This document shows positions 16,414 through 24,663 of a DNA stretch of 64,000 bases, one piece after another (the stretch's first letter is position 1; each line of letters opens with the position of its first letter). Source of the DNA: Paracoccaceae bacterium (GTDB taxonomy: Bacteria > Pseudomonadota > Alphaproteobacteria > Rhodobacterales > Rhodobacteraceae). The notes below the pieces were generated by a model. The model was not told the DNA's origin. It worked only from the letters and a program-made list of their open reading frames with translations, and searched no databases. A program made the position numbers and the translations under genes. The stretch lies in the NCBI GenBank assembly GCA_016124615.1, contig WGNF01000003.1, forward strand, positions 806,001 to 870,000. Direction: 5' to 3'.

Positions 16414-17598
16414 GTGCAAGACCATTCGATCAACCGCCGGACTTTGCTGACAGGCGCCGCCGGAGCGGCCGCGCTTCTGGCTGCGGGCCGACCTGCGCTC
16501 GCGCTCAACATGCCATCGTCGCCGGTGTCGCTGAACATCGTCGATGTGGCGGGCAACCTGGCGCTGACGCAAAAGCCGATCCAGAACTACGTGAACGCCA
16601 ACCCCAAGCTCGTCTCGGCCGTCAACTTCTCCAAGGCGCCCGCGCCGGAACTGCCGGGCAAGATCAAGGCGCAACAGGGCGCCAACCGCGTCGATATCGA
16701 CCTCGTCCTGACCGGGACAGACGATCTTTCCGCCGGGATCGACCAGGGCCTGTGGGTCAAGCTTCTGCCCGACCATGCCGGCGACCTGCCCGACCTTGGC
16801 AGCCTTTACCTTGATCAGGCCAACAAGATGCAGGCGCTGGCGCAGGGGTTCGGCGTGCTGGTCAGCTATTACCCCTCGGGTCCGCTGATCGAATACATGC
16901 CCGACCGGGTGAAACAGGTGCCGACCTCGGCCGAGGAATTGCTGGCCTGGGCCAAGGCAAACCCGAACAAGTTCATGTATGCCCGCCCCGCGAACTCCGG
17001 CCCCGGCCGCACCTTCCTGATGGGCCTGCCGTGGATCCTGAAGGACAAGGACCCGATGGATCCGGTGAACGGCTGGGCCAACACCTGGGCCTACCTCGCC
17101 GAACTGGGCAACTACATCGAATACTACGCCACCGGCACCACCCCCACGATGAAGGAACTGGGCGAGGGTACGCGCGACATCATCGCCACCACCACCGGCT
17201 GGGACATCAACCCCCGCGTTCTGGGCATCGTGCCGAAAGAGGCGAAGGTGGGCACGCTGGCCGGGTTCCACTGGGTGACGGACGCGCATTACATGTGCAT
17301 CCCCAAGGGCGTCAGCGACGACAAGGTAGCCGTGCTGCTGGACCTGATGAGCTACATGCTGAAGCCCGAGGCGCAGGCCTATGCCTATGACGAGGGCTAT
17401 TTCTATCCCGGCCCGGCGGTGAAGGACGTGCCGCTGTCGCTGGCGCCGAAGTCGAGCCAGGACGCGCTGGCCGAATTCGGGCGGCCGGAATACGACAAGA
17501 TGATCGCCGACAACCCGAAGGAACTGCCGCTCGACCCGCAGAAAATGGTCGTGGCGTTCCAGATGTGGGACAAGATGATCGGCTCGAAGAAGGGCTGA
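16414..17598 (+). CDS. ABC importer substrate-binding protein of the hexuronate operon, Tat-exported
   Basis: This 394-residue periplasmic protein begins at a GTG with a strong ribosome-binding site (GGGAGGAAG). The signal peptide is twin-arginine (INRRTLLTGAAGAAALL), with cleavage near RPALA. The mature part fits the SBP_bac_6/8 fold used by PotD, iron and phosphonate-type importers rather than the usual sugar-binding fold. It is the first gene of an operon with its ATPase, two permeases and uxuA-uxaC-uxuB. The ligand is therefore most likely glucuronate, galacturonate or an oligomer or derivative of them. That assignment rests on context only. A strong stem-loop follows the gene. Confidence 0.85.
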   Translation: MQDHSINRRTLLTGAAGAAALLAAGRPALALNMPSSPVSLNIVDVAGNLALTQKPIQNYVNANPKLVSAVNFSKAPAPELPGKIKAQQGANRVDIDLVLTGTDDLSAGIDQGLWVKLLPDHAGDLPDLGSLYLDQANKMQALAQGFGVLVSYYPSGPLIEYMPDRVKQVPTSAEELLAWAKANPNKFMYARPANSGPGRTFLMGLPWILKDKDPMDPVNGWANTWAYLAELGNYIEYYATGTTPTMKELGEGTRDIIATTTGWDINPRVLGIVPKEAKVGTLAGFHWVTDAHYMCIPKGVSDDKVAVLLDLMSYMLKPEAQAYAYDEGYFYPGPAVKDVPLSLAPKSSQDALAEFGRPEYDKMIADNPKELPLDPQKMVVAFQMWDKMIGSKKG

Positions 17599-17615
17599 CC
17601 CCCGCCTCACCCCCA

Positions 17616-17644
17616 GGGCCCGCCGCCAGCCTCGCGGCGGGCCC
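17616..17644 (+). promoter_or_regulatory. Intercistronic stem-loop after the binding-protein gene
   Basis: GGGCCCGCCGC (17616-17626) pairs perfectly with GCGGCGGGCCC (17634-17644) across a 7-base loop, followed by TTCTC. It lies between the binding-protein stop (17598) and the ATPase start (17681). It is probably a partial terminator or 3'-end stabiliser that lowers expression of downstream transporter subunits. Confidence 0.72.
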
Positions 17645-17680
17645 TTCTCACGCAACGACCTTCGGGGCGACGGATTTTTC

Positions 17681-18748
17681 ATGGCGATCATCTCGAAAGA
17701 CTTTCGCGCCCTGCGGCTCGACAATGTGCAGCGCGACTTCGGTGCCTTCAACGCGCTGAAGGGCATCACGCTCGACATCGCGCGGGGCGAGTTCGTGGCG
17801 CTGCTGGGCCCCTCGGGCTGCGGCAAGTCCACCGCGCTGAACTGTGTGGCGGGGCTGTTGCCGTTGACCGACGGCACGATCAGCCTTGACGACACGCGGA
17901 TCGACCAGTTGAGCCCGGAACATCGCGGCTTTGGCATGGTGTTCCAGAACTACGCGCTGTTTCCGCACATGACGGTGGCGCGCAACGTCGGCTTTGGCCT
18001 TGCGATGCGGGGCGAGAGCAAGGCCAACATCGTCGAGCGCGTCGCCGAGGCGCTGCGGCTGGTCCGGCTGGAAGGTCAGGCCGACAAGCTGCCGGGCCAG
18101 CTGTCAGGCGGCCAGCAGCAGCGGGTGGCCATCGCCCGCGCCATCGTGGTGGCGCCGCCGCTGGTGATGATGGATGAACCGCTGTCGAACCTCGACGCCA
18201 AGCTGCGGCTGGAAATGCGGGCCGAGATCCGGCGCATCCACGCCCATCTGGGTTCCGCCACGATCTACGTCACCCACGATCAGGACGAGGCGCTGTCGCT
18301 CGCCGACAGGATCGTGGTGATGCGGCAGGGCGAGGTGCGTCAGGTCGGCACGCCGGAAGCGCTTTACGCCCGCCCGGCAACGCTCGACGTGGCCGAGTTC
18401 ATGGGGTTCCGCAACCTGCTGCCCGGCCGGATCGACACCGGCACCCAGGGCGCCGCCGCCGTGGTCACGGTCGAGGATACCAGTTGCACCGGCACCCCGG
18501 TCGGCCCGCTTCAGCCCGGCGCGGTGACGCTGGCGATCCGGCCCGACGACCTCAGCCCGCGCGACGATGGCCCCTTTGCGGCGCACGTCGAGCAGGTGGA
18601 ATACCGCGGCCGCGCCTTCTTCGGCATCGCCGCGACCGGGCGCGGCACCAGCCTGCACTTCCATTCCCCCGTCCGCGTCAAGCAGGGCGAGGCGCTGCGC
18701 CTTGGCGCCGATCCGGACCGCATCCTGATTTACGGGGCCGCGCCATGA
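17681..18748 (+). CDS. ABC importer ATP-binding subunit of the hexuronate operon
   Basis: This 355-residue ATPase has Walker A GPSGCGKST (residues 43-51), signature LSGGQQQRVAIARAI, Walker B LVMMDEPLSNLD and switch region VTHDQDEA. A TOBE-type C-terminal domain (about 240-355) is present, as in UgpC/PotA-class ATPases. Its stop overlaps the next permease start by 4 bp (18745-18748). It belongs to the seven-gene unit read from 16414 to 24634. Confidence 0.9.
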   Translation: MAIISKDFRALRLDNVQRDFGAFNALKGITLDIARGEFVALLGPSGCGKSTALNCVAGLLPLTDGTISLDDTRIDQLSPEHRGFGMVFQNYALFPHMTVARNVGFGLAMRGESKANIVERVAEALRLVRLEGQADKLPGQLSGGQQQRVAIARAIVVAPPLVMMDEPLSNLDAKLRLEMRAEIRRIHAHLGSATIYVTHDQDEALSLADRIVVMRQGEVRQVGTPEALYARPATLDVAEFMGFRNLLPGRIDTGTQGAAAVVTVEDTSCTGTPVGPLQPGAVTLAIRPDDLSPRDDGPFAAHVEQVEYRGRAFFGIAATGRGTSLHFHSPVRVKQGEALRLGADPDRILIYGAAP

Positions 18749-19650
18749 CGGATGCCGCGCTCCCGCACCGGGCCGCATCGGCCAGCCTGCGCCAGCGTCT
18801 GGCCCGTCGTGGCGTTGATGCCACCACGCTGCTGGTGCTGCCCGCCGCGCTGACCATCCTCGGACTGTTCGTCTATCCGTTCCTCGAGGGGCTGGTGCTG
18901 TCGCTGCTGCCCAAGACCGGCGGCACATTCTCGAACTACGCCAAGTTCTTCTCGGACCCGTTCCTCTATCAGACGATCCCCACGACGCTGGGCATCGCGG
19001 TGCCTGCGACGCTGGCCAACATCCTGTTGTCGGTGCCGGTCGCGCTGCGCGTGCGCAAGATGAAGCGGCAACGCTTCCTGACCACGATCCTGGTGATCCC
19101 GATCACGCTGGGCACCGTGCTGGTGGCCGAGGGGTTGCTGAACTATCTTGGCCCGCAGGGCTGGCTGAACCGCACGCTGATCACGCTGCATCTGATCAGC
19201 CATCCGGTGCGGCTGGTGCACAATTACTGGGGCGTGTTCTGGTCGCTGGTGATCTCGGGCTTTCCGTTCACCTTCCTGCTGACGCTTTCCTATGTCACCG
19301 GGATCGACCCGAGCCTGGAACGCGCGGCATCGACCCTTGGCGCCGGGCCGCGGGCGCGGTTTCGCACCATCCTGCTGCCGCTCATGGCCTCGGGGCTGGC
19401 GATCACCTTCTGCCTCAGCTTCGTGCAGGCTTTCGCGGTGTTCCCCTCGGCCGTCCTCGTCGGTTCACCCGCAGGCTCGACCCGCGTGATCTCGATCGCC
19501 GCGTTTCAGGCCGCGTATGAGACTTATGACGACAGCCTCGCCTCTTCCATCGCCATGATCATGGCGGCGATCCAGCTGGTCATCGTCGTCCTCGTGCTGG
19601 CCGGGCGGGGCTTTCTTTATCGTGGCCCGGCCTCGGGCGGAAAGGGTTAG
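18745..19650 (+). CDS. ABC importer permease 1 of the hexuronate operon
   Basis: This 301-residue membrane protein has a hydrophobic first span (TTLLVLPAALTILGLFVYPFL), about six spans in total and the coupling loop AASTLGAGPRARFRTILLP. It is of the PotB/CysT-like permease class. The ATG at 18745 overlaps the ATPase stop by 4 bp; the frame extends further upstream only as a shadow. It pairs with the permease at 19653, two bases downstream. Confidence 0.88.
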   Translation: MTDAALPHRAASASLRQRLARRGVDATTLLVLPAALTILGLFVYPFLEGLVLSLLPKTGGTFSNYAKFFSDPFLYQTIPTTLGIAVPATLANILLSVPVALRVRKMKRQRFLTTILVIPITLGTVLVAEGLLNYLGPQGWLNRTLITLHLISHPVRLVHNYWGVFWSLVISGFPFTFLLTLSYVTGIDPSLERAASTLGAGPRARFRTILLPLMASGLAITFCLSFVQAFAVFPSAVLVGSPAGSTRVISIAAFQAAYETYDDSLASSIAMIMAAIQLVIVVLVLAGRGFLYRGPASGGKG

Positions 19651-19652
19651 CC

Positions 19653-20513
19653 ATGCGCGACATCAGCACCGGCGAATCCTCGATCCTCGATCGCATCTGG
19701 ATCCTTGCGGTCTGGACCTTCGTCGGGTTCTTCATCCTGAACCTGATCGGCGTGGTGGGTGCCGTTCTGGTCGACAGCTTCGCCACCCGCTGGCTTGGCA
19801 CCTGGTTGCCGACCGGCTTTACCTGGCACTGGTATCTGGATGCCTGGCAAGAGTTTCAGCTGGGCAAGATCCTGACCGTCACGTTCGAGGTGGTCGGCGC
19901 GGTGGTGCTGATCTCCGGCGTCCTGGGCGTTCCCGCCGCCTATGCCCTGTCGCGGCGCGACTTTCCCGGCAAGCAGGCGGTGATGCTCCTGTTCCTCTTG
20001 CCGCTGCTGGTGCCGCCGATGACCATCGGCATCCCGCTGGCCACCGTGCTTTACCGCTTTGGCGTGGGCGGCACGATCTGGGGCGTGATCCTTGCGAACC
20101 TGGTGCCGTCGCTGCCCTTCGTGATCCTGATCACGATCCCCTTCATCGACCAGATCGACCAGCGCGTGGAAGCCGCCGCGCGGGTGTTCGGCGCCAACAC
20201 GTTCAAGCTGTTCGTCTACGTACTGATGCCGCTCTTGACCCCCGGCATCCTTGCCGCGCTGCTGCTGGTGCTGGTGCGCACCATCGCGATGTTCGAGCTG
20301 ACCTTCCTGACCTCGGGCCCGACCAGCCAGACGCTGGTGGTCGCGCTTTACTACGCGGTCGATGCCGCCGGGGTGCGGGCCGGTCAGTCGGTGGACGCGA
20401 TGGCGATGATCTACATGGCCACAACGCTGATCTGGCTCTTGATCGCGCTGCGCTTCGTGAACCCAACGCAGATCGTCGGACGTCAGGCCACACCGGCCGG
20501 GCACGACGCCTGA
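19653..20513 (+). CDS. ABC importer permease 2 of the hexuronate operon
   Basis: This 286-residue membrane protein is the partner of the preceding permease. It has about six spans and the coupling loop AAARVFGANTFKLFVYVLMP. Its N-terminus (SSILDRIWILAVWTFVGFFI) starts with a cytoplasmic stretch followed by the first span. It starts two bases after the previous stop and ends 17 bp before uxuA, so importer and catabolic genes are one operon. Confidence 0.88.
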   Translation: MRDISTGESSILDRIWILAVWTFVGFFILNLIGVVGAVLVDSFATRWLGTWLPTGFTWHWYLDAWQEFQLGKILTVTFEVVGAVVLISGVLGVPAAYALSRRDFPGKQAVMLLFLLPLLVPPMTIGIPLATVLYRFGVGGTIWGVILANLVPSLPFVILITIPFIDQIDQRVEAAARVFGANTFKLFVYVLMPLLTPGILAALLLVLVRTIAMFELTFLTSGPTSQTLVVALYYAVDAAGVRAGQSVDAMAMIYMATTLIWLLIALRFVNPTQIVGRQATPAGHDA

Positions 20514-20530
20514 GCCGACAGAAGGACACC

Positions 20531-21745
20531 ATGAAAGAAACCTGGCGCTGGTTCGGACCCGCCGACAAGGTCAGCGTCGCCGACGCCCGGCAAGCGGGCG
20601 CGCGCGGCATCGTTTCGGCGCTGCACCACGTCCCCACCGGCGCGATCTGGTCGCCCGACGAGATTGCCCGCCGACAAGAGCAGGTGCGCCGCGCCCCCGA
20701 TGGCAGCGCCAGCACGCTGAACTGGGACGTGGTGGAAAGCCTGCCGGTGTCCGAGGCGATCAAGACGCAGACCGGCAACTGGCGGCAGGACGTGGCCAAC
20801 TGGCGCGAAAGCATGGCCAACCTTGCCCGCGCCGGGATCCGGGTGATCTGCTACAACTTCATGCCGGTACTCGACTGGACCCGCACCGATCTGGCCTGGC
20901 GCCTGCCGAACGGCGGCACGACGATGCGCTTCGATCTGGCCGACTTCGCCGCCTTCGACATCCACATCCTGCAACGGAAAGGCGCCGCCGCCGATTTCCC
21001 GGCCGAGGTTGTGGCCGAAGCCGCGCGCCGCTTCGCTGGCATGAACGAGGACCGCCAGACGATGATCGCCCGCAACGTCACCGCCGGGCTGCCGGGCGCG
21101 GTGGAAAGCTGGACGGTCGCGGAACTGGCCGAGCGGCTGCAAAGCTACGCCAGCATCGACGCCGCCCGGTTGCGGGGGAACTTCATCGACTTTCTCGACA
21201 TGGTGGTGCCCGAGGCCGAACACCTTGGCCTGCGGCTCTGCTGCCACCCGGACGATCCGCCGTTTCCACTGTTGGGCCTGCCGCGCATCATGTCGACGCT
21301 GGCCGACTATCAGGCGCTGCTGTCGGCCGTTGACAGCCCGGCCAACGGCGCCACGCTTTGTGCGGGGTCGCTGGGCGCGCGGGGCGATAACGACCTGACG
21401 GCGATGGCGCGGGCGCTTGGCCCGAAGATCCACTTCGTCCACCTGCGCAACGTCACGCGCGAGTCCGATGGCACCCCCTGCTCGTTCCACGAGGCCGAGC
21501 ATCTTGACGGCGGCACCGACATGGTGGCGCTGATCGACGCGCTTCTGGCCGAAGAGGCGCGCCGCCGCACCGAGGGCCGCGCCGACGCCGAAATTCCGAT
21601 GCGCCCCGACCACGGGCAGAACATCCTTGACGATCTTGGCCGGGGCGCCCAGCCCGGCTATCCCTCGATCGGCCGACTGAAGGGTCTGGCCGAACTGCGC
21701 GGCGTGATGCGCGCGCTGCAGCAGACGAAATACCCCCAGACCTGA
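20531..21745 (+). CDS. uxuA: D-mannonate dehydratase
   Basis: This 404-residue TIM-barrel enzyme dehydrates D-mannonate to 2-keto-3-deoxygluconate in the glucuronate branch of hexuronate breakdown. Family landmarks are ARGIVSALHHVPTG near the N-terminus, RLCCHPDDPPFPLLGLPRI in the middle, IHFVHLRNV and MRPDHGQ near the C-terminus, supplying metal-binding histidine, cysteine and aspartate side chains. Length fits UxuA (about 395-405). The ATG at 20531 is preceded by GAAGGA. It lies between the importer genes and uxaC. Confidence 0.94.
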   Translation: MKETWRWFGPADKVSVADARQAGARGIVSALHHVPTGAIWSPDEIARRQEQVRRAPDGSASTLNWDVVESLPVSEAIKTQTGNWRQDVANWRESMANLARAGIRVICYNFMPVLDWTRTDLAWRLPNGGTTMRFDLADFAAFDIHILQRKGAAADFPAEVVAEAARRFAGMNEDRQTMIARNVTAGLPGAVESWTVAELAERLQSYASIDAARLRGNFIDFLDMVVPEAEHLGLRLCCHPDDPPFPLLGLPRIMSTLADYQALLSAVDSPANGATLCAGSLGARGDNDLTAMARALGPKIHFVHLRNVTRESDGTPCSFHEAEHLDGGTDMVALIDALLAEEARRRTEGRADAEIPMRPDHGQNILDDLGRGAQPGYPSIGRLKGLAELRGVMRALQQTKYPQT

Positions 21746-21759
21746 AAGGGCCCGCGCCC

Positions 21760-23160
21760 ATGCCGCTTCATCCTGACCGCCTGTTCCCCGCCGATCCCGC
21801 CAGCCGCGCCATTGCCCGCAGGCTCTATGATCTGGTCTCCGGCCTGCCCATCGTCAGCCCGCATGGCCACACCAACCCGGCTTGGTTCGCCGACGATCTG
21901 CCCTTTCCAGACCCCGCCCAGCTGCTGATCGTGCCGGACCACTACATCTTTCGCATGCTGATGTCGCAGGGCGTAAGGCTGGAAGACCTTGGCGTGGCTC
22001 CGCTGGACGGCGGCGCACGCGAAACCGACGGGCGCAAGATCTGGCGCCGCTTCGCCGAGCATTTCCCCCTATTCCGCGGCACGCCCAGCCGGTTCTGGAT
22101 GGAACACACGCTGGAAACCCTGTTCGGCGTCGGAGAACGGCTGACGGCCGCCAATGCCGATGCTGTCTATGACCAGATCGCCGATTGCCTCGCCCGGCCC
22201 GACTATCGCCCCCGCGCCCTGTTCGAGCGGTTCAAGATCGAGGCGATCTCGACCACCGAGGGCGCGCTGGACCCGCTGACGCATCACGCCCGGCTGAAGG
22301 CTTCGGGCTGGTCCGGTCGCGTCGTCACTGCTTACCGCCCCGATGACGTGATCGACCCGGCCGCCGCGGGCTTTGCCGACCGGGTGCGCAGGCTCGGCGA
22401 GCTGACCGGCGAGGATACGACGACCTGGGCGGGCTATCTTGCCGCCCACCGCGCGCGGCGCCAGCACTTCATCGCCCACGGCGCGACCTCGTCCGACCAC
22501 GGCCACCCCACCGCCCGCACCGCCAACCTGCCGCAGGCCGAGGCGGCGGCGCTGTTTGCCCGCGTGCTGGGCGGCGCGACGGCAGAGGAACAGGACCTGT
22601 TCCGCGGCCAGATGCTGACCGAAATGGCGCGGATGAGCCTGGATGACGGGCTGGTGCTGCAAATCCATCCCGGCTCGTTCCGCAACCATTCGGCAGGGCT
22701 GTTCGCCCGCTTCGGGCGTGACATGGGCGCCGACATCCCGACCCGCACCGATTACGTGCATATGCTGAAACCGCTGCTCGACGCGGTGGGGATGGAACCC
22801 GGCCTGACCGTGATCCTCTTCACGCTGGACGAGACCAGCTACAGCCGCGAACTGGCGCCCTTGGCCGGTGTCTACCCGGCGCTGCGCCTTGGCCCGCCGT
22901 GGTGGTTCCACGACTCGCCCGAGGGCATGCTGCGCTTCCGGCAGACCGCGACCGAAACGGCGGGGTTCTACAACACCGTCGGCTTCAACGACGATACCCG
23001 CGCCTTCCCCTCGATCCCGGCGCGGCACGACATGGCGCGGCGGATCGACTGCGCCTACCTTTCCGGCCTTGTCGCCACCCACCGGCTGGACGAGGACGAG
23101 GCGGCCGAGGTCGCCATCGACCTTGCCTACCGGCTGGTGAAACGCGCCTACAAGCTTTGA
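21760..23160 (+). CDS. uxaC: Glucuronate/galacturonate isomerase
   Basis: This 466-residue enzyme isomerises glucuronate to fructuronate (and galacturonate to tagaturonate). It belongs to the amidohydrolase superfamily; the metal-binding SPHGHTNP motif is at about residues 31-38. Other landmarks are ISTTEGALDPL, LQIHPGSFRNHS and WWFHDSPEGMLRFRQ. Length matches UxaC (about 470). It lies 14 bp after uxuA with a GAAAGGG ribosome-binding region. UxaC together with UxuB and UxuA gives the full glucuronate route to 2-keto-3-deoxygluconate. Confidence 0.94.
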   Translation: MPLHPDRLFPADPASRAIARRLYDLVSGLPIVSPHGHTNPAWFADDLPFPDPAQLLIVPDHYIFRMLMSQGVRLEDLGVAPLDGGARETDGRKIWRRFAEHFPLFRGTPSRFWMEHTLETLFGVGERLTAANADAVYDQIADCLARPDYRPRALFERFKIEAISTTEGALDPLTHHARLKASGWSGRVVTAYRPDDVIDPAAAGFADRVRRLGELTGEDTTTWAGYLAAHRARRQHFIAHGATSSDHGHPTARTANLPQAEAAALFARVLGGATAEEQDLFRGQMLTEMARMSLDDGLVLQIHPGSFRNHSAGLFARFGRDMGADIPTRTDYVHMLKPLLDAVGMEPGLTVILFTLDETSYSRELAPLAGVYPALRLGPPWWFHDSPEGMLRFRQTATETAGFYNTVGFNDDTRAFPSIPARHDMARRIDCAYLSGLVATHRLDEDEAAEVAIDLAYRLVKRAYKL

Positions 23161-23167
23161 GGACACA

Positions 23168-24634
23168 ATGGACCACCTGAGCAACGCCACCCTGCCCCGC
23201 CTGCCCGCCGGGGTCCGCCGCCCCAGCTATGACCGCGCCGCCGCCCGCATCGGCATCGTCCACCTTGGCGTCGGCGCCTTCCACCGCGCGCATCAGGCGG
23301 TTTACACCGAGGATGCGATGGACGCGGGCGACACCGGCTGGGCCATCGCCGGGGTCTCGCTGCGCAGCCCGGATACGCGCGATGCGCTGGGGCCGCAGGA
23401 CGGACTTTACACCGTCGCCGCACGATCCGCCGCGGGCGATGCGTTCCGGGTGATCGGCAGTCTCGCGCAGCTTCTGGTGGCGCCGGAGGATCCCGAGGCG
23501 GTGCTGGCGCTGATGGCGGCGCCAGAGACCCGCATCGTTTCGTTGACCGTCACCGAAAAGGGCTACTGCCACCACCCCGCCACCGGCACACTGGACGAGG
23601 CGCATCCCGACATCGTGCATGACCTTGCCAACCCGACGCTTCCACGCTCGGCGGTGGGCTTTCTCATCGAGGCGCTCGACCGCCGCCGCCGCGCGGGCCA
23701 CGCGCCGTTCACCGCCCTGTCCTGCGACAACCTGCCCGCCAACGGCGAGACCCTCGCCCGCGTCGCCACCCGGTTCGCCGCCTTGCGCGACCCCGCGCTT
23801 GGCGACTGGGTCGCGGCGCATGTCGCCTTCCCCTCGACGATGGTCGATCGCATCGTGCCCGCGACCAGCGCGGCCGATCGCGCCTTTGTCGCCGAAACGC
23901 TGGGGCTGCAGGATGCCTGGCCGATCGTCACCGAAGCCTTCAGCCAGTGGGTGATCGAGGATCATTTCCCCGCCGGTCGCCCGGCCTGGGATCGCCACGG
24001 CGCCACGCTGGTCGCCGACGTGACGCCGTTCGAGCTGACCAAGCTGCGGCTTCTGAACGCCAGCCATTCCTCGATGGCCTACCTCGGCTACCTTGCCGGG
24101 CACGAAACCGTGGCCGATGCGATGGCGGCGCCGGGCTTTGCCGCCTTCCTCCGCACGATGATGGATGAGGAAATTACCCCAACCCTACCGCCGCTGCCGG
24201 GGTTCGATCTGGAGGCCTACAAGCAATCGCTGCTGGACCGGTTCCGCAACCCCAGCCTGCGCCACCGGCTTTACCAGATCGCGATGGACGGCTCGCAGAA
24301 GCTGCCGCAGCGCCTGCTGGGCGCGATCCGTGACCGGCTGGCGGCGGGGCAGAAGTTCGACCACCTCGCGATGGGCGTTGCCGCGTGGATGCGCTATGCG
24401 GCAGGCCGCGACGAGGCGGGCCAACCAATCCCGGTGCAGGATCCGCTGGCCGCGACGATCCGCGACCGGCTGGCGGGCCGCACCGATGCCGCCGCGATCC
24501 ATCAGGTCGGGCTGAGCCTGACCGAGGTCTTTGGCGCCGACCTGCCCGCCTCGACGGCCTTCGTCGCGACCACCCGCAGCGCGTTGGACCGGCTGATGGC
24601 CGACGGTGCCGAGAAGGTGGTGGCGGGCGGCTGA
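23168..24634 (+). CDS. uxuB: Fructuronate reductase (mannitol dehydrogenase family)
   Basis: This 488-residue NAD-dependent enzyme reduces D-fructuronate to D-mannonate. The N-terminal nucleotide-binding domain shows IVHLGVGAFHRAHQA (about residues 28-42). The C-terminal domain contains the family catalytic stretch TPFELTKLRLLNASHS. It starts seven bases after uxaC. A tagaturonate reductase (UxaB) and altronate dehydratase (UxaA) are absent here, so UxuB is the better call over UxaB. Kinase and aldolase for 2-keto-3-deoxygluconate are not in the window. The gene ends 30 bp before the convergent DUF3131 gene. Confidence 0.9.
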   Translation: MDHLSNATLPRLPAGVRRPSYDRAAARIGIVHLGVGAFHRAHQAVYTEDAMDAGDTGWAIAGVSLRSPDTRDALGPQDGLYTVAARSAAGDAFRVIGSLAQLLVAPEDPEAVLALMAAPETRIVSLTVTEKGYCHHPATGTLDEAHPDIVHDLANPTLPRSAVGFLIEALDRRRRAGHAPFTALSCDNLPANGETLARVATRFAALRDPALGDWVAAHVAFPSTMVDRIVPATSAADRAFVAETLGLQDAWPIVTEAFSQWVIEDHFPAGRPAWDRHGATLVADVTPFELTKLRLLNASHSSMAYLGYLAGHETVADAMAAPGFAAFLRTMMDEEITPTLPPLPGFDLEAYKQSLLDRFRNPSLRHRLYQIAMDGSQKLPQRLLGAIRDRLAAGQKFDHLAMGVAAWMRYAAGRDEAGQPIPVQDPLAATIRDRLAGRTDAAAIHQVGLSLTEVFGADLPASTAFVATTRSALDRLMADGAEKVVAGG

Positions 24635-24663
24635 AGCAGCAAAGCCCGCCGCTCGAAACCCGG

